64,000 nt of DNA from positions 43,689,441 through 43,753,440 of the forward strand of contig CM042012.1 of assembly GCA_023525715.1 (NCBI GenBank), in the 5' to 3' direction. Positions 12,198 to 29,430 of this stretch are shown piece after piece. The stretch is from Cichorium intybus. Lineage: Eukaryota; Streptophyta; Magnoliopsida; Asterales; Asteraceae. The notes beneath the pieces were generated by a model. The model had not been told where the DNA came from, did no database searches, and saw only the letters and a program-made list of their open reading frames with translations. The stretch's first letter is position 1. Each line of letters opens with the position of its first letter. The position numbers and the translations under genes were made by a program.

Positions 12198-14361
12198 TTA
12201 CATGACAGAAGTCAAACTGCCCTCTCCAGCGTTAGGACCAGCGATTTTCAGTTCCCGGCGATGGGCACGGCGGCCAGCCTCCTCTCCAGCGACATAACTG
12301 GCCCGCCTAATACGATTGACACTATGGATTAATTCAGGAATCATAAAAACTTTCTCAACAACCCTTACCACACGCTCTTCGACCATCCATTTTAAATCCT
12401 TCTCCACCTTGGCTGATGCTACAGCCTTCTCCTCCAAAACACGATCCTTTTCGCACAGCTCAGAGTCGAAACTCTCCACACGAATCATTAACGCTTTGTT
12501 TTCCTGCCCCACCTTGTCCAATTTGTCCTGTGTACTCGTCAACTGCTCCTCGACGGACATCTTTTCAGATACCAAGAGCTCACTCTTATGATCAAATTCA
12601 CGCGCAGCCTTTTCCAAAATCGCCACTTGGACCTTTAGCTCCTCCGCTGTCACGCGCAGACGCGCACTCTCTGCCAAAGCATTACGAGCCTCCAACTTGA
12701 ACAATTCCTGCTTCATGGAAGAAGCAGCCAGATGCTCGATTCGTTTTGATGCAGCTGCAAGATAAAAAGTTGATTGAGTGGATGCAAACCTTAATGCATT
12801 AACCAGACCATCATGTGTAAAGCCTTCCGTCTCTGAATCAGCGGCTGGAGGAAAGGCGTGATGAGCAAACTCAATAGAGGTTTCCCGCGAAGACAGGCGA
12901 GAACCGTTCACAAGTTTCCAATCAGGAACAAAAGGTAAATCTGCATAGTCGGTCCAAACATGAGTTCCTAATGCATCACCGTCCTCACCCGAACTAAATC
13001 CCCCACCTCCACCAAAATCAAACTCACTAGCACCGCCAATATCAATCCCCATAGATCCAACATCGTCAACTATCTTCTTATCCCGACCCATAATACCCCC
13101 AGACTCAACCAATACCTCCTCAACACTAGGAACTTTCTTTCTTACCTTTACCACCAACAACCTCAGAACCACACGGAACCTTGGAATCCTTAACGACATC
13201 ATCATCTAGAATCTCGATGACCCCAAGATCATCCTCCCTCAAACTGCTCAACAATTTGTGACGACTCACTCACCTCACTAGTCTGGTTTCCCTAGAACTC
13301 TCTAATCCCTCCAAAGCATCCCAAACAACTTTCCCTTTGCTTAACAACCTAGACGACTCTTCAAGAATACCCTCTTTGCTATTCTAGACAGACCCTCAAC
13401 CTTAGCATCAATCAATCGAATGTCACTGGTTCTCTCTCCCTTGGATTTTTCATTTCCCTCTGCTTGAACATTTTCAATGCGAGCCATCGTATTGGGATTG
13501 CGAAACGCAAAAGAGGGAGGCACTTTATCAATCAAATCGACCCCGCGATATTGAAGTTCACCTTTCCAATCTTTTGAAAGAACATCTTTAAAACGAACTT
13601 TACAGTGAACACCTACACACAGAACAAATATTGTGCGTAAACAAAACGAAAACTGAATGGGCAAAAGCAAGTAAAAAATGGGGTATAAGGAAACCAATAA
13701 CGAACCTTTACGAACAACAAAAAATTCAGGCATCTTGCCCCGCATCCTCCAAGCAGTACTCATTCCCCCGCCAGCCAAGATATGCTTAGGGAATTCTTCA
13801 GACGTCACATGAAAGTTATTCAAAATCTTTACCACCGCCTCTTGATGCGGCTATAACTTGGGAATCTGATCAGACGCTGCACCAAAATGATAATATCGAG
13901 CCCCTACTCTCGAAGCATTCACCCATAAAAGGCGATCTTGCTAGTTTTTGGGCGAATACCTAGGCTCAGGCACCAGAACGTGGACGTTGGTTCTTTTATA
14001 AAAAGCATAGTTATCTCCAACCGCACCAAAACAGAAGTAATGCTTAAAGACGAAGAAATCAGGCACAATACCCTGTGAACGACATAGTAACTCAAACGCC
14101 ACAATCTTATTAACCGAGTTGGGAGTTAGCTGATGGAGTCTGACACTGTTTCGCCGAAGCACTTCATCCATAAAATCCGATGTCTGAAGTCGATAACCGG
14201 CATCGAAAGTTTTTAAGAAAACGCTGCTTTTTCCCTCGGGGGGAGGGAGAAGATGGCACCATCGGAAGGGATTAAAACACCGTCCTCAGGCTGAAAACCA
14301 TACTTCTCAACCAAAGGCCATAAACCTCATCAGCAATCTCTTGATCGACAACTCCTGCCAT
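12198..14361 (-). pseudogene. Tat antisense ORF (gypsy-type 'transposase_28'-like plus coiled-coil), broken
   Basis: It starts with a minus-strand ATG at 14361 (MAGVVDQE). After two frameshifts it reads a block near 14170-13930 (NSVNKIVAFELLCRSQGIVP) that resembles the plant 'putative gypsy type transposon' domain. A probable intron of about 90 bases lies at 13616-13705 (GT...TGTGTAG). The last open part (13205-12198, 335 codons) has an acidic glycine-rich stretch, then a long coiled-coil (residues about 160-290), then an arginine-rich end. Antisense ORFs between pol and the 3' LTR are known in Tat elements and their role is unknown. A host gene is less likely, given its place inside the element. 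Confidence 0.65.
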
Positions 14362-14625
14362 TTTCAGTGAACTACGAAAAAAGAAGATGCAGCAGAAGAG
14401 AAAGAAAACAGAAGAAGCAGAGAAATGAGAATCGAAAAACCCTAACCGAGATATTAGGATAACAATCGGGAAACTCGAAATGCACTAATGATGAAATTTG
14501 ACATGTCACGTCACTCACGTCGGCAATAATTACGGAAACCTATCTGATAAAGCGAATCGCCGCTGCCTAAGTCTAGAACGCCAAGGCTAGCCCGCGCCAA
14601 CCTTGACTACTAGATTGGGGGGACC
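14362..14625 (+). other. Tat 3' internal end with polypurine tract at 14613-14625
   Basis: Non-coding. It ends in GATTGGGGGGACC directly before TGATAACG, as expected of a polypurine tract and LTR start. Confidence 0.5.
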
Positions 14626-15222
14626 TGATAACGTATCATAAGTGACACGCACGCCAGCGTGCCAACACACCAGCGCCAACAATGTCAGTACAACTAACTC
14701 GACGGCCAGCCAGCTGCCAAGGGCCGCGTGACCCGCCTAGCTGGACGCTACCCAGTTCAGCAGCTTCGAACAGCTGGAAATCACATAGACCATGGGAAAG
14801 GTGACACCTCACCTTACGATAGCCCATCGTGCGATTCGCTGATAAAAAAAGACTCAGCTAGTATACGAACCACTACCTGGCCAACCCAACGAACCAATCA
14901 CAGGCAGTCGCAGAGGATCAACCAATCAAGAAAGACCCACTACCCTAACTAATAGATGGTCCCCACAAAGGTACAACGATATATGATGATCAACCCCATG
15001 GGAAGATCATTATCATCATCCACACCCTCTCTTTTCGTAACGACCTTCTCTCTCACTTTTCCGATCACCGTACTGACTAGATCGTCGGAGCGCCCTTCTA
15101 GGACTGCCTCCCGGAGTGCGACTGACCTGTTTTTTCGTTGTTGTGAACCCAGGTCTACGTCTCTATCGATTGGCAAACTCCATCCAAGGACCAGTTTGCA
15201 TCACTTAGTATTTCTGGATTGT
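14626..15222 (+). repeat. Probable 3' LTR of the Tat element
   Basis: Starts TGATAACG after the purine tract. The right end is placed near 15222, where different sequence begins, but no second LTR copy is in the window to confirm it. Confidence 0.4.
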
Positions 15223-15658
15223 GACAACCAGTAGCAGTAGGTTAAAGTTATTATTTTCGTATTTGAATACTTTGGATGTTCTGGTTTTGAGTTTTATACA
15301 AGTAATCATTCAGTTTATGTTTTTGTTGCATTTTTCGATATTGAATGTGTTTGGATGTGTTTTGGATGCAAGTGATTGGTGTGTTTGTTTCTGATTCTGA
15401 GCTTTGTTTCTAATTTCAGTAAGCAATCTTAGGTTAGAACTTGGTTTGGTTTAGAGTAGTTTATGTTTGATTTGGATTTTGGACTTCGCCTTGAAATTGT
15501 GTTTTTAGTCCCTCTGGCTGTAGCGTGACACTACGGTTGATATACTGTCGTTCTATCTTGACCACAAAACTCCCGTGGATCGACCTTTACTACCGCTGTA
15601 CTAGTGTGTGTGAGGTTTATTTTCTTATTTTTGACCGCACGACGATCTAGGCGTGTCA
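15223..15658 (+). repeat. Diverged LTR fragment, inverted relative to the Athila-like LTRs
   Basis: From about 15505 to 15658 this is a diverged reverse complement of the start of the Athila-like LTR: TAGCGTGACACTA, GGATCGACC, CTAGTGTGTGTGAGG and the end GATCTAGGCGTGTCA. The stretch from TGACAACC (15222) may be the rest of a solo LTR. No target duplication was found. Confidence 0.5.
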
Positions 15659-16506
15659 TGGACACGATTGCAAATTTCGACTCCATTAGTTCTGAAGAAT
15701 TGCTATGCAATTGTAACACTGATACGCACATGATCTGGGCATTCCCGATTTCCGCTGGTGAGCATACTATGGGTTTGAGGTGTATAGAAGATGGGCCCCT
15801 AGGGTTTGGAGGCCCTGGGTCGTCGCCCAAGCTGCCCCCCCCCCCTCCATTTGGGTCAGGCCTGTATGATTCCTGAAAATGTTATGGTTAATTCATAAAC
15901 ATCAAATAATTGAGACTTGTGGTTGTAGATTAAACGTTTGGACAAACTGGCTTTTAGAATAGGTCAAACCATATGTACATGATGAAATTTCTTGCAATGC
16001 CTTATTTAACTTGCATGTCGCTGTGATATTTACCTCATGGAATAATTTGTTGGTTTTGAGTTAAATCAATGGAGAAACAATTTGATATTTTGTAGTTCTT
16101 GAACTTTGGTTAGTAAAATGCCTAAACCTTGAAAGAAACACTTGAAGGTTGTTGATAGTCTACATAACCTCAGATTGTTATTTTCTCTTTTGGCTAAATT
16201 CATATAGAATGAAATGGATGGGTGAATGATTAAGAATTATTATTTTCTCTTTGGCTAAATTCATATAGAATCAAATGGATGGGTGAATGATTAAGAACAT
16301 ATGAATTGCTAGTTTGAAAGCGGGAAGAAAACTTGATTTGGTTTTATTGGTCAAATGTTGAGATTGAATTGGAATTATGAATTTTTTAGAATACATTGGT
16401 GTCAAATAAAAGGATAATATCATGCTTTTCAAAAGTTTGTATTTTTAGAAACTTTATCTGTTGAGATTTGTCAAAATAGCCTTAAAAACAATAGTGATAT
16501 TTGAAA
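15659..16506. other. Unassigned AT-rich DNA with a 60-bp tandem duplication
   Basis: No gene is recognised. A segment of about 60 bases (TATTTTCTCTTTTGGCTAAA... to GGTGAATGATTAAGAA) occurs twice in a row at about 16180-16300. A C-run lies at 15836-15846. Confidence 0.5.
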
Positions 16507-16867
16507 TAGTAATAAGAGTAAATTACAGTTTTGGTCCCTGTGGTTTGTCAAACCTTTCAGATTGGTCCCAACTATTGGAAAATCATGTTGGGGGTCCCTA
16601 AGGTTTGTGAAACGCTACAAATAGGTCCCTGGGTTAAGTAAAAAGACTAAAATGCCATTTTTATTTCTTTTTTCTTTTTCTTTGAATTACTTAATTATTT
16701 TATTAATAAAAAAATACCCCCACCCCAACCTACCCCCACCCTGTACCCTCCTTCCCTCCCTCCCTCTCTCTCCACAAAAAGACCCACTACCCCCAATACC
16801 TAAAGTGACGGGGCATATGACTAGTTTTGAGTTTACATGTGCCGAAAGATTGAATTTGACACTCGAA

Positions 16868-17549
16868 TCATTCATTTTTTTCATCTACAACATCATCTTC
16901 TAGTTGTTGTAAGAGGGCCACATGGTCAAAGTATTCATCTGAAGTCATGGTTAAGCAACTAGAATTAACAAAACTGAAAGAACGTGAACTGGGATCATCA
17001 TCAACAAGATCGTTCAACTCTAAATAGTCTCCGGTTAAAGTAGAATCCATCTCCGGTCTATTTCCGGCAACCAAAAAAACTCTGCATAGTGCTCTATCAT
17101 CCTTCACATCGTTTTTATACTTTTCAGTTATTTTATACTCTTGCATCACCCAGTCAGTCTTTCGTCCTTGTGGGTCTCGGCCTTCATAAAAGTTTAGGGT
17201 GGTTCTGAAACTGAGGATAGCGGAACTAGAGAAAATCTTGCATGGGTCCCCTGTTTCCACCCAGAATCCAAACTCTGATTCTTTTTTGACCCGTGCATAG
17301 AAGTACCACAGGTCACCTGTAAGATAACGATTCAATCACCATTGAAACAAGATTGATAAGCATGAATTTATTTAATTCTTGATTACTAACCAGTTAGATC
17401 TTGGGGGAGATACTCGTAAGGATTTACTTCAACTTCTATAGTCAAGGGCAGAGGTTTCCCTGATTTGAAATTTACAGGGATATAAAGATACCCTCATCGG
17501 TCCATTGTTGATTTTCAGCTACAAGAGGAATGGATGGTGGAGGAGACAT
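16868..17549 (-). pseudogene. NAC-domain transcription factor fragment captured by the Pack-MULE
   Basis: Two exon-like pieces on the minus strand match a plant NAC DNA-binding domain. Piece 1 (17549-17391) starts MSPPPSIPLVAENQQW and reaches EVEVNPYEYLPQDL, like subdomain B, but needs a one-base frame correction near 17465. A canonical intron follows (17390-17317, GT...ACAG). Piece 2 (17316-16868) reads GDLWYFYARVKK, then GFWVETGDP and LNFYEGRDPQGRKTDWVMQE, matching subdomains C and D. The N-terminal LPPGFRFHPTDEE block is missing and the rest is unlike a usual activation region. It is a captured, broken fragment; small-RNA or antisense effects on the parent gene are possible but unshown. 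Confidence 0.75.
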
Positions 17550-17597
17550 TGTAGCTAATCAATCTTGACCTGAATTATCATTTTTTAAATTCTCAGT

Positions 17598-17892
17598 TTG
17601 ACAACAAAATCAGAAACTGAAAAACAGCTAGAACAGATATCATCAATCCAGTTTCCTGAAATTCAACCGGCAACAGAAAATGGAGGGACAGTGGGTATTG
17701 GGGGTGGCGAGTCTTTTTGTGGCTCAGGATGCTCTGTTACTCCAGGCCAGTTCCAACTCTCTTGCGCAGCTTGGGAAATACACCGGCGAGGGTGAGTCGG
17801 AGGAAGCTAAACAAGGAATATTTGTTAAGGTATCATCGCTTTTAGATAAACCAAACCACAATTTACTCATACGAAGGGACAGTGGGTATTAG
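17598..17892 (+). other. Unidentified segment inside the Pack-MULE
   Basis: Short open frames (ALLLQASSNSLAQLGKYTGE) look gene-derived but are not recognised. The sequence GGACAGTGGGTATT-GGGGGTGG occurs twice (17687 and 17878). Confidence 0.35.
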
Positions 17893-18450
17893 GGGTGGTG
17901 GGTCTTTTGTGGAGAGAGAGAGGGGGCGAGGGTACGAGGTGGGGTGGGGTGGGGGTGGGGGTATTTTATTTTTTTATTAATAAAATAATTAAGTAATTAA
18001 AAGAAAAAAGAAAAAAATAAATAATGGCATTTTAGTCTTTTTACTTGACCCAGTGACCTATTTGTAGTGTTTCACAAACCTTAGGGACCCCAACGTGATT
18101 TTCCAATAGTTGGGACCAATCTGAAAGGTCTGACAAAACACAGGGACCAAAATTTTAATTTACTCTAGTAATAATGATCAAAATAGAAAATGGTCAAATG
18201 ATCAATTATTTAATTAATATTAAAATGATCTATCTAAGTTGATTAACCAAAGTAATGTTGAATGTAAAACCCAAATTAAAATGCTAAATTAACAAAATAA
18301 TTTAACTAGAATACTCTTTTATAATTATTTCCAACAAATAGATTTTTAATAAATTAAATATATAATAGTTATAAAAAAACCAAAAAATAAAAAAGTATAT
18401 TATGTTTGCATATAAAAAGTGATTGGTATTTCAAAAAATAATCATGATCG

Positions 18451-18890
<440 letters not shown>

Positions 18891-19303
18891 GGGTTCTAAA
18901 TAATGCGTCATGGCAACGCCAAGGCGTGCCATGGCATCGAGGCGTGATGTAGCCGTCCCGAAAACGTCCAAGACGTCTTTGCTAGACATGGCGCATGTCA
19001 AGGCGAGCCATGGCGCGAGTTTTTACTGTTTGAGACCTATTTTTTCTTCTTTGTATTATATTTCTTGATTGGACATAAAACATTTGGCTTTTTGTTAACA
19101 TTTTGTTATTGATTATTGATAAAACACTTCTAAAAACCTGATATTTATAATATAAATCTATATTTATATATAATATAATTATATATTCATATAAAATTGC
19201 CGCCTTACATCACGCCTTGAAAAACGCCATGACTCGCCAAGGCTCGTAAAACTTGAGGCTTGACATTGCCGCCACGTCACGCCTCACGCCATTTAAAACC
19301 TTG
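18891..19303. mobile_element. MITE-like element with GGGTTCTAAAT / ATTTAAAACCTTGG ends
   Basis: GC-rich inverted ends (AATAATGCGTCATGGC... and ...CGTCACGCCTCACGCCATTT) enclose an AT-rich core with ATATAT. The right end abuts a (TA)n tract. No coding capacity. Confidence 0.6.
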
Positions 19304-20850
<1,547 letters not shown>

Positions 20851-20854
20851 TAGA

Positions 20855-20960
20855 TGAGGCTCTTTGACCAAGTGGTAAGAGTTGCTTACCCTCCCACATG
20901 GAAGACTAGGGTCCAAAACGTGATATCCCATTTTTGATTTTTTTAATCTTTTTCCAATGA
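20855..20960 (+). repeat. tRNA-derived SINE-like fragment
   Basis: GAGGCTCTTTGACCAAGTGGTAAGAG resembles a pol III A-box region. AGGGTCCAAAACGTGA about 40 bases later resembles a degenerate B box, followed by CCCATTTTT. It is too diverged, and lacks a foldable acceptor stem, to be a working tRNA gene. Confidence 0.5.
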
Positions 20961-22020
20961 TTTTCGAACTTTTTAATATATTATCCAATTCTGATGTCAT
21001 ACCGATACCCTTATTATCACTTACCGACGTTTTTCCGACGTCTCTCGGTTTTTACAATATATTTTTTATTTTCAACTTTGTATTACACACACTGAACGTT
21101 ATGGTTTTTAATGGAATATATATTTTTATATATTAAAATATAATATAAGTTTTAGTAGTAGTGCTGTACGGTATTCATAAAAGACGTCAAATTGTTGTGT
21201 ACGGACAAAAATTGTTGCTTACAGATCACTCCCCAATAATAGTCTATGCCATTTCATAGGATTGAAATAAAGGGTGTTACTATTTACACGAACCATTATT
21301 GTAAAATTATCATGACTCTAACAAAAAAAACATATGCAAAGTTTTGGGATTTCCCATCAAGTGATCAACCTATTTTCTCTTTTAAGTTATATTGATATTT
21401 CAAAATACACCTTTATTATTATATAACTATCTATTTTGCCCTTCAACTAATATGGATATTTCAAAGTATATATACAATGTTAAACAACTTTTTTTAACCT
21501 ATAAGAATGTATTTTTTGTTAGACGTATAAAGATAAAAGTGAGCTTTTCCAATAAAAACCAAAATAATATTTCTGTTTTTTTTTTTATAAAGTTGACTTT
21601 AAGTATAAACAAAAAGATATATAATTATATGTTAGTAGTTTGATAATTTATCTAAAAGAGTTTATTTGATTATTGAAATAGTTACATGAAATATTTAAGT
21701 AATAATGCTACATTGTCTTATTTTGTAGTAAGAAATGTTATTATCTAATATAAAAAAAGTTAAACGGTCTCACCTGGATGGTTGACGTCAAATCCGCTAT
21801 ATGACTCATCACGTGGGGTATATTTGAACTACTATCGATATTTTGGGTGTGTAATTTTCTAAACTTAAACATCTTTTTATGTAAATATCAAATAAAAGTG
21901 TTATTTCGCATAAATATCAAATAAAAAATTGTTGATTTCATGAGGCATGAGAAGTCATAATACCCTAAATCGCCGGCTAATCGATGGTACACTAAGAGCG
22001 AACATGAGGTGTGATTCTAT
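20961..22020. other. AT-rich unassigned DNA
   Basis: About 1 kb without a recognised gene, RNA or bounded repeat. Confidence 0.5.
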
Positions 22021-22025
22021 GAATG

Positions 22026-22160
22026 GAACCCTAGATAGCTTTAGCTTGACGGGTTGAAGCGGGAATGAGAAGAGAACCCTAGATAGCTTTAGGTTTAGCT
22101 TGACGGGTTGAAGCGGGAATGAAAAGAGAACCCTAGATAGCTTTAGGTTTAGCTTGACGG
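22026..22160. repeat. Tandem repeat of about 45-55 bp, about three copies
   Basis: Units carry GAACCCTAGATAGCTTTAGG and GCTTGACGGGTTGAAGCGGG and end in GGAATGAGAAGA or GGAATGAAAAGA. The first and last units are incomplete. Confidence 0.75.
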
Positions 22161-22490
22161 GTCGTGTCCGGGTACAGGTTGGCGGGTTAGTAAGGCCAAC
22201 CCGAACACGACCCATATAAACATTCGGGTTGGCAAGTTGCGGGTTGGCAAGTTTGCAGGTAACCTGGACACGACCCGTGTAACCTGGACACGACCCGTGT
22301 AACCTGTTTAATTATACGGGTTGGCGGGTCAGTTTCAGGTTTGTAGGTCATATACGGGTTGGCAGGTCATAAAGGGGTTGATGGATTGGTAGGTTTGCGG
22401 GTCATAACCGGGTTGGCGGGTCATATGCGAGTTGGTGGGCCATTTTCAGCTTCATTTTTTTATTTTTATTGAAAATAAAAAATATTAAAA

Positions 22491-22583
<93 letters not shown>

Positions 22584-22737
22584 GGATTGACGGGTCAACC
22601 CGCAAACCAAACTACTAACTCGAACACGACCCGCATAATAAACGGGATGGCGGGTCAAAAATCTCAACACAAACCCGTTTATTTTCGTGTTGGGTTCGTG
22701 TCGTGTCGCGAGTCGTGTCGAGAATTATCACCCCTAG
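22161..22737. repeat. CGGGTTGGCGGGTC-rich dispersed repeat, possible hAT-type end
   Basis: Many variants of CGGGTTGGCGGGT and its complement ACCCGAACACGACCC occur, and a 20-bp unit (AACCTGGACACGACCCGTGT) is doubled at 22261-22300. The right end ...ATTATCACCCCTAG resembles the TAGGGGTG ends of plant hAT-like elements. The left end was not found. A (TA)n tract (22493-22581) lies inside. Confidence 0.5.
22493..22581. repeat. (TA)n microsatellite
   Basis: About 88 bp of TA inside the CGGGTT repeat. Confidence 0.95.
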
Positions 22738-23394
22738 TTACGACATTGCAATATATCACATGTCAAAAATAATATATGAAAAACTATATTCTAACGATAT
22801 ATGTAAATTAAATTATATGACCGGATAAAAATAATAATTGCAATAATAATAATAATTATTATTATAATTATCGTTTAATAAAAAATGGATAATAATCTTA
22901 TCATATATTTTCAATAATAATTTGTATTAATATAATGCTTTTATTAACAATTTTGATAATAATAGGTAAAATTTGAGACTTTGACAAAAATAAAAAGGGA
23001 AGATTTGAAAAGTTAGACTTCACTTCACTGACAACAAGTTGAGATGACTGCTTCACTTATTACTCCTGTATTTAGAAAAGGGTCCTCCTATTAATCTCCC
23101 CCTCTACAAAGGGATATAGACTGTAAATTGATGTGAATGAATGAATTGACATATATTACATAGTTATTATTAGTTTATTACAAATATCCCCAAATTTTTC
23201 GTATAAGGCTCAAACCTTCATGAATGTCTTCTTGTATTTTAACACTGCCTTAAAACATAAATATATTTAATTCACACACAAAAAAAAAAAAAAAATTAAC
23301 GCTTTATTTTCTTAAAATTCAGTCCTTTGATCATTAGTTACCAATTATAGATTTAATTTTATTTGTTTATCAGTGTTATTTCAAGATATCTTCG

Positions 23395-23395
<1 letters not shown>
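22738..23395. other. AT-rich unassigned DNA
   Basis: No gene recognised; contains ATA/TAA-rich patches and a poly-A stretch at 23280-23295. Confidence 0.5.

Positions 23396-23473
<78 letters not shown>
23396..23473. repeat. (TA)n microsatellite
   Basis: About 78 bp of TA. Confidence 0.95.

Positions 23474-24742
<1,269 letters not shown>

Positions 24743-24800
<58 letters not shown>
24743..24800. repeat. (TA)n microsatellite
   Basis: About 57 bp of TA at the right end of the TIR element. Confidence 0.95.
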
Positions 24801-24802
<2 letters not shown>

Positions 24803-25148
24803 TTTTCATATTAAATTGTTAAAAAATATGTCGTTGGTAAAATCATAAATATATACAGTTTTTTATTTGAACTTAATATTTAGTTTTATATAATTGATCT
24901 ATTATTTGTTTACAAATTTATAACATCAAATACCGTTTAAAAAAAGGTTAGAATTAATACATCATTCTACTATCTCACATGTCACTTTTCATAGAAGAAA
25001 ATATTAATATTTATTCTAATGGCACGAAACGAATTCCTTTTTACACGAAGATGTGATGTTCGATTTGATTGACAATTAAAACATTTTTATATTATTTCCA
25101 TTTCGTTTCAAGAATTCTCTTATAACCCTAACTAATAAGCCTTACTCT

Positions 25149-25153
<5 letters not shown>
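24801..25153. other. AT-rich unassigned DNA
   Basis: Nothing recognised. Confidence 0.5.

Positions 25154-25219
<66 letters not shown>
25154..25219. repeat. (TA)n microsatellite
   Basis: About 66 bp of TA. Confidence 0.95.
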
Positions 25220-25220
<1 letters not shown>

Positions 25221-25379
25221 CCACATACCTAGGTTTCGTTAAAAATGAGAAAAAAAAATTGAAATTGCAAGACTAAATCTGCATCACATATTTTTTCCAT
25301 TTCGTTCTAATGCTCCGGCGTCGTCGGTGTGTTTACGGTCTAACGACAAAACAAATATATTATTATTTATATATGATTT

Positions 25380-25940
<561 letters not shown>

Positions 25941-26133
25941 CGAAGCCACCATAGAAGTAGTGGGGTGCATGGACCCCAGTTGGCTGTGAATCCCGACATA
26001 TATATATATATGTAAATTTCTTAAAGGAATTGTCTGTTCTTTGACTTCTTTGCAAGTGGCGCCCACTAAATTTCTTAAAGGAATAGTATGTTCTTTGGCT
26101 GTGGACCCCTGTTAACATCTAGGCTAGCTCCGC

Positions 26134-26134
<1 letters not shown>
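25941..26134. repeat. Diverged duplicated segments between TA tracts
   Basis: TAAATTTCTTAAAGGAATTG...GTTCTTTG occurs twice (26011 and 26068). The flanks resemble the common plant repeat ending ...CTAGCTCCGCCACT. Confidence 0.5.

Positions 26135-26218
<84 letters not shown>
26135..26218. repeat. (TA)n microsatellite
   Basis: About 84 bp of TA, followed by a copy of the CAC-rich end segment. Confidence 0.95.
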
Positions 26219-26220
<2 letters not shown>

Positions 26221-26279
26221 AGCGCCGCCGCTACCACCACCACCGCCACGATTTTCAGGGATTCGATATATATATATAT

Positions 26280-26880
26280 CGGATCTTGTTCCGGTGAAAT
26301 ATAAATGAAGTGGGTTAACTCGTTCGTACTTTTATTATTTTGATATTTTAATTATTTTTAAGTTTTATTAATTATGATAAATAGAATGTAAATATAGTAT
26401 ATAACTATTTATATAAATAAAGATATAGGACGCTGTCCATTTCAGTATAAAACAATTTCCATATTTTTTCAAACATTTTCCATATTTTTTCTTATTTATA
26501 ATTATATAATTATTATATATAACGTATAATTAATTGTGAAACGATAAGGGTCAAGAATAAATATGATTTTTGAAGGTTGATGGATGCTCTCAATGTTTGA
26601 AAAAGTCAAAGTAACGAAAATTTCGTGTATATAGGACTACCCTTATTTTTAGTGCAGTTAAAATTACCCGCCAATAAAATTTCTCGAGGACCTTCTATAG
26701 AATTGACCGTTGATATGACGTACTTGTTTTAATCTAATGTCATAAATTATTGGATTTTGATTGTTCCTCGAAATATCGGTCTTTTCTCATGGCTTTTTTT
26801 CTTTGACATCGACAACGTGGATATTCTATGATCACAAATGTGTTGTAAGCTGTGTTTTTCCTACCAAATAAAATTTATTA
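26280..26880. other. AT-rich unassigned DNA
   Basis: No gene or bounded repeat recognised. Confidence 0.5.
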
Positions 26881-26884
26881 TGCA

Positions 26885-28909
<2,025 letters not shown>

Positions 28910-28913
28910 TTTG

Positions 28914-29047
<134 letters not shown>

Positions 29048-29430
29048 ATCGAGAAAGAACCTAAATAAATGAAAAAACCTAGTAACTTTTTTCTACACAA
29101 TATTTTTCTAAAAAGTTGGAGTAAATTACAATTTTGATCCATGTGGTGGCAAAAAAAATAACAGAGTTGGTCACTGTGGTGCCTTTGTCCACATGAAAAG
29201 ACCAAACTGTCCTTTTCAATTTTTTTCTTTTTAAAAATTTTTAATTTTAGAAAAAAAACCACACCCCATCCCTACCCCCACCCCGGTCTCTCTCTCTATC
29301 TCTCTCTCTCTACACTCGTCTCCGACACCGTCTACACACCAATGAAGTATTCCTCAAGAAATTGTTGATTTGCCCATTTTCCCTTGCTCCTGACTCAGTT
29401 CTCTCAATCTCCCGCCATCGTCGAATAACA

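Larger units (their letters stand above)
1..15222 (+). mobile_element. Tat-lineage Ty3/gypsy LTR retrotransposon, 3' part, decayed and interrupted
   Basis: The parts in order are pol (RT, RNase H, a second archaeal-type RNase H, integrase) to 2789, a spacer, a 41-bp tandem array, an antisense ORF on the minus strand (14361 to 12198), a G-rich polypurine tract and a probable 3' LTR. The second RNase H, 3' tandem repeats and an antisense ORF are known traits of the plant Tat/Ogre/Retand group. The 5' LTR, gag and protease lie beyond the left edge. An Athila-like element (3011-11346) is inserted in the tandem array. The 3' LTR boundary near 15222 is uncertain because no 5' LTR is available for comparison. 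Confidence 0.75.
16516..18165. mobile_element. Pack-MULE (Mutator-like, non-autonomous) carrying a NAC-domain fragment
   Basis: Terminal inverted repeats of roughly 150 bp begin GAGTAAATTACAGTTTTGGT and end in the complement. They are flanked by a perfect 9-bp target duplication TAGTAATAA (16507-16515 and 18166-18174). Long TIRs and a 9-bp duplication are diagnostic of Mutator-like elements. No transposase is present; the interior is gene-derived. Confidence 0.88.

Noticed and set aside
12198..13205. Host coiled-coil protein gene
   Set aside because: It sits inside the Tat element in the place of the known antisense ORF and continues upstream into a gypsy-type domain.
20857..20930. Possible functional tRNA gene
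   Set aside because: The B box is degenerate and I could not pair an acceptor stem; a SINE-derived piece fits better.
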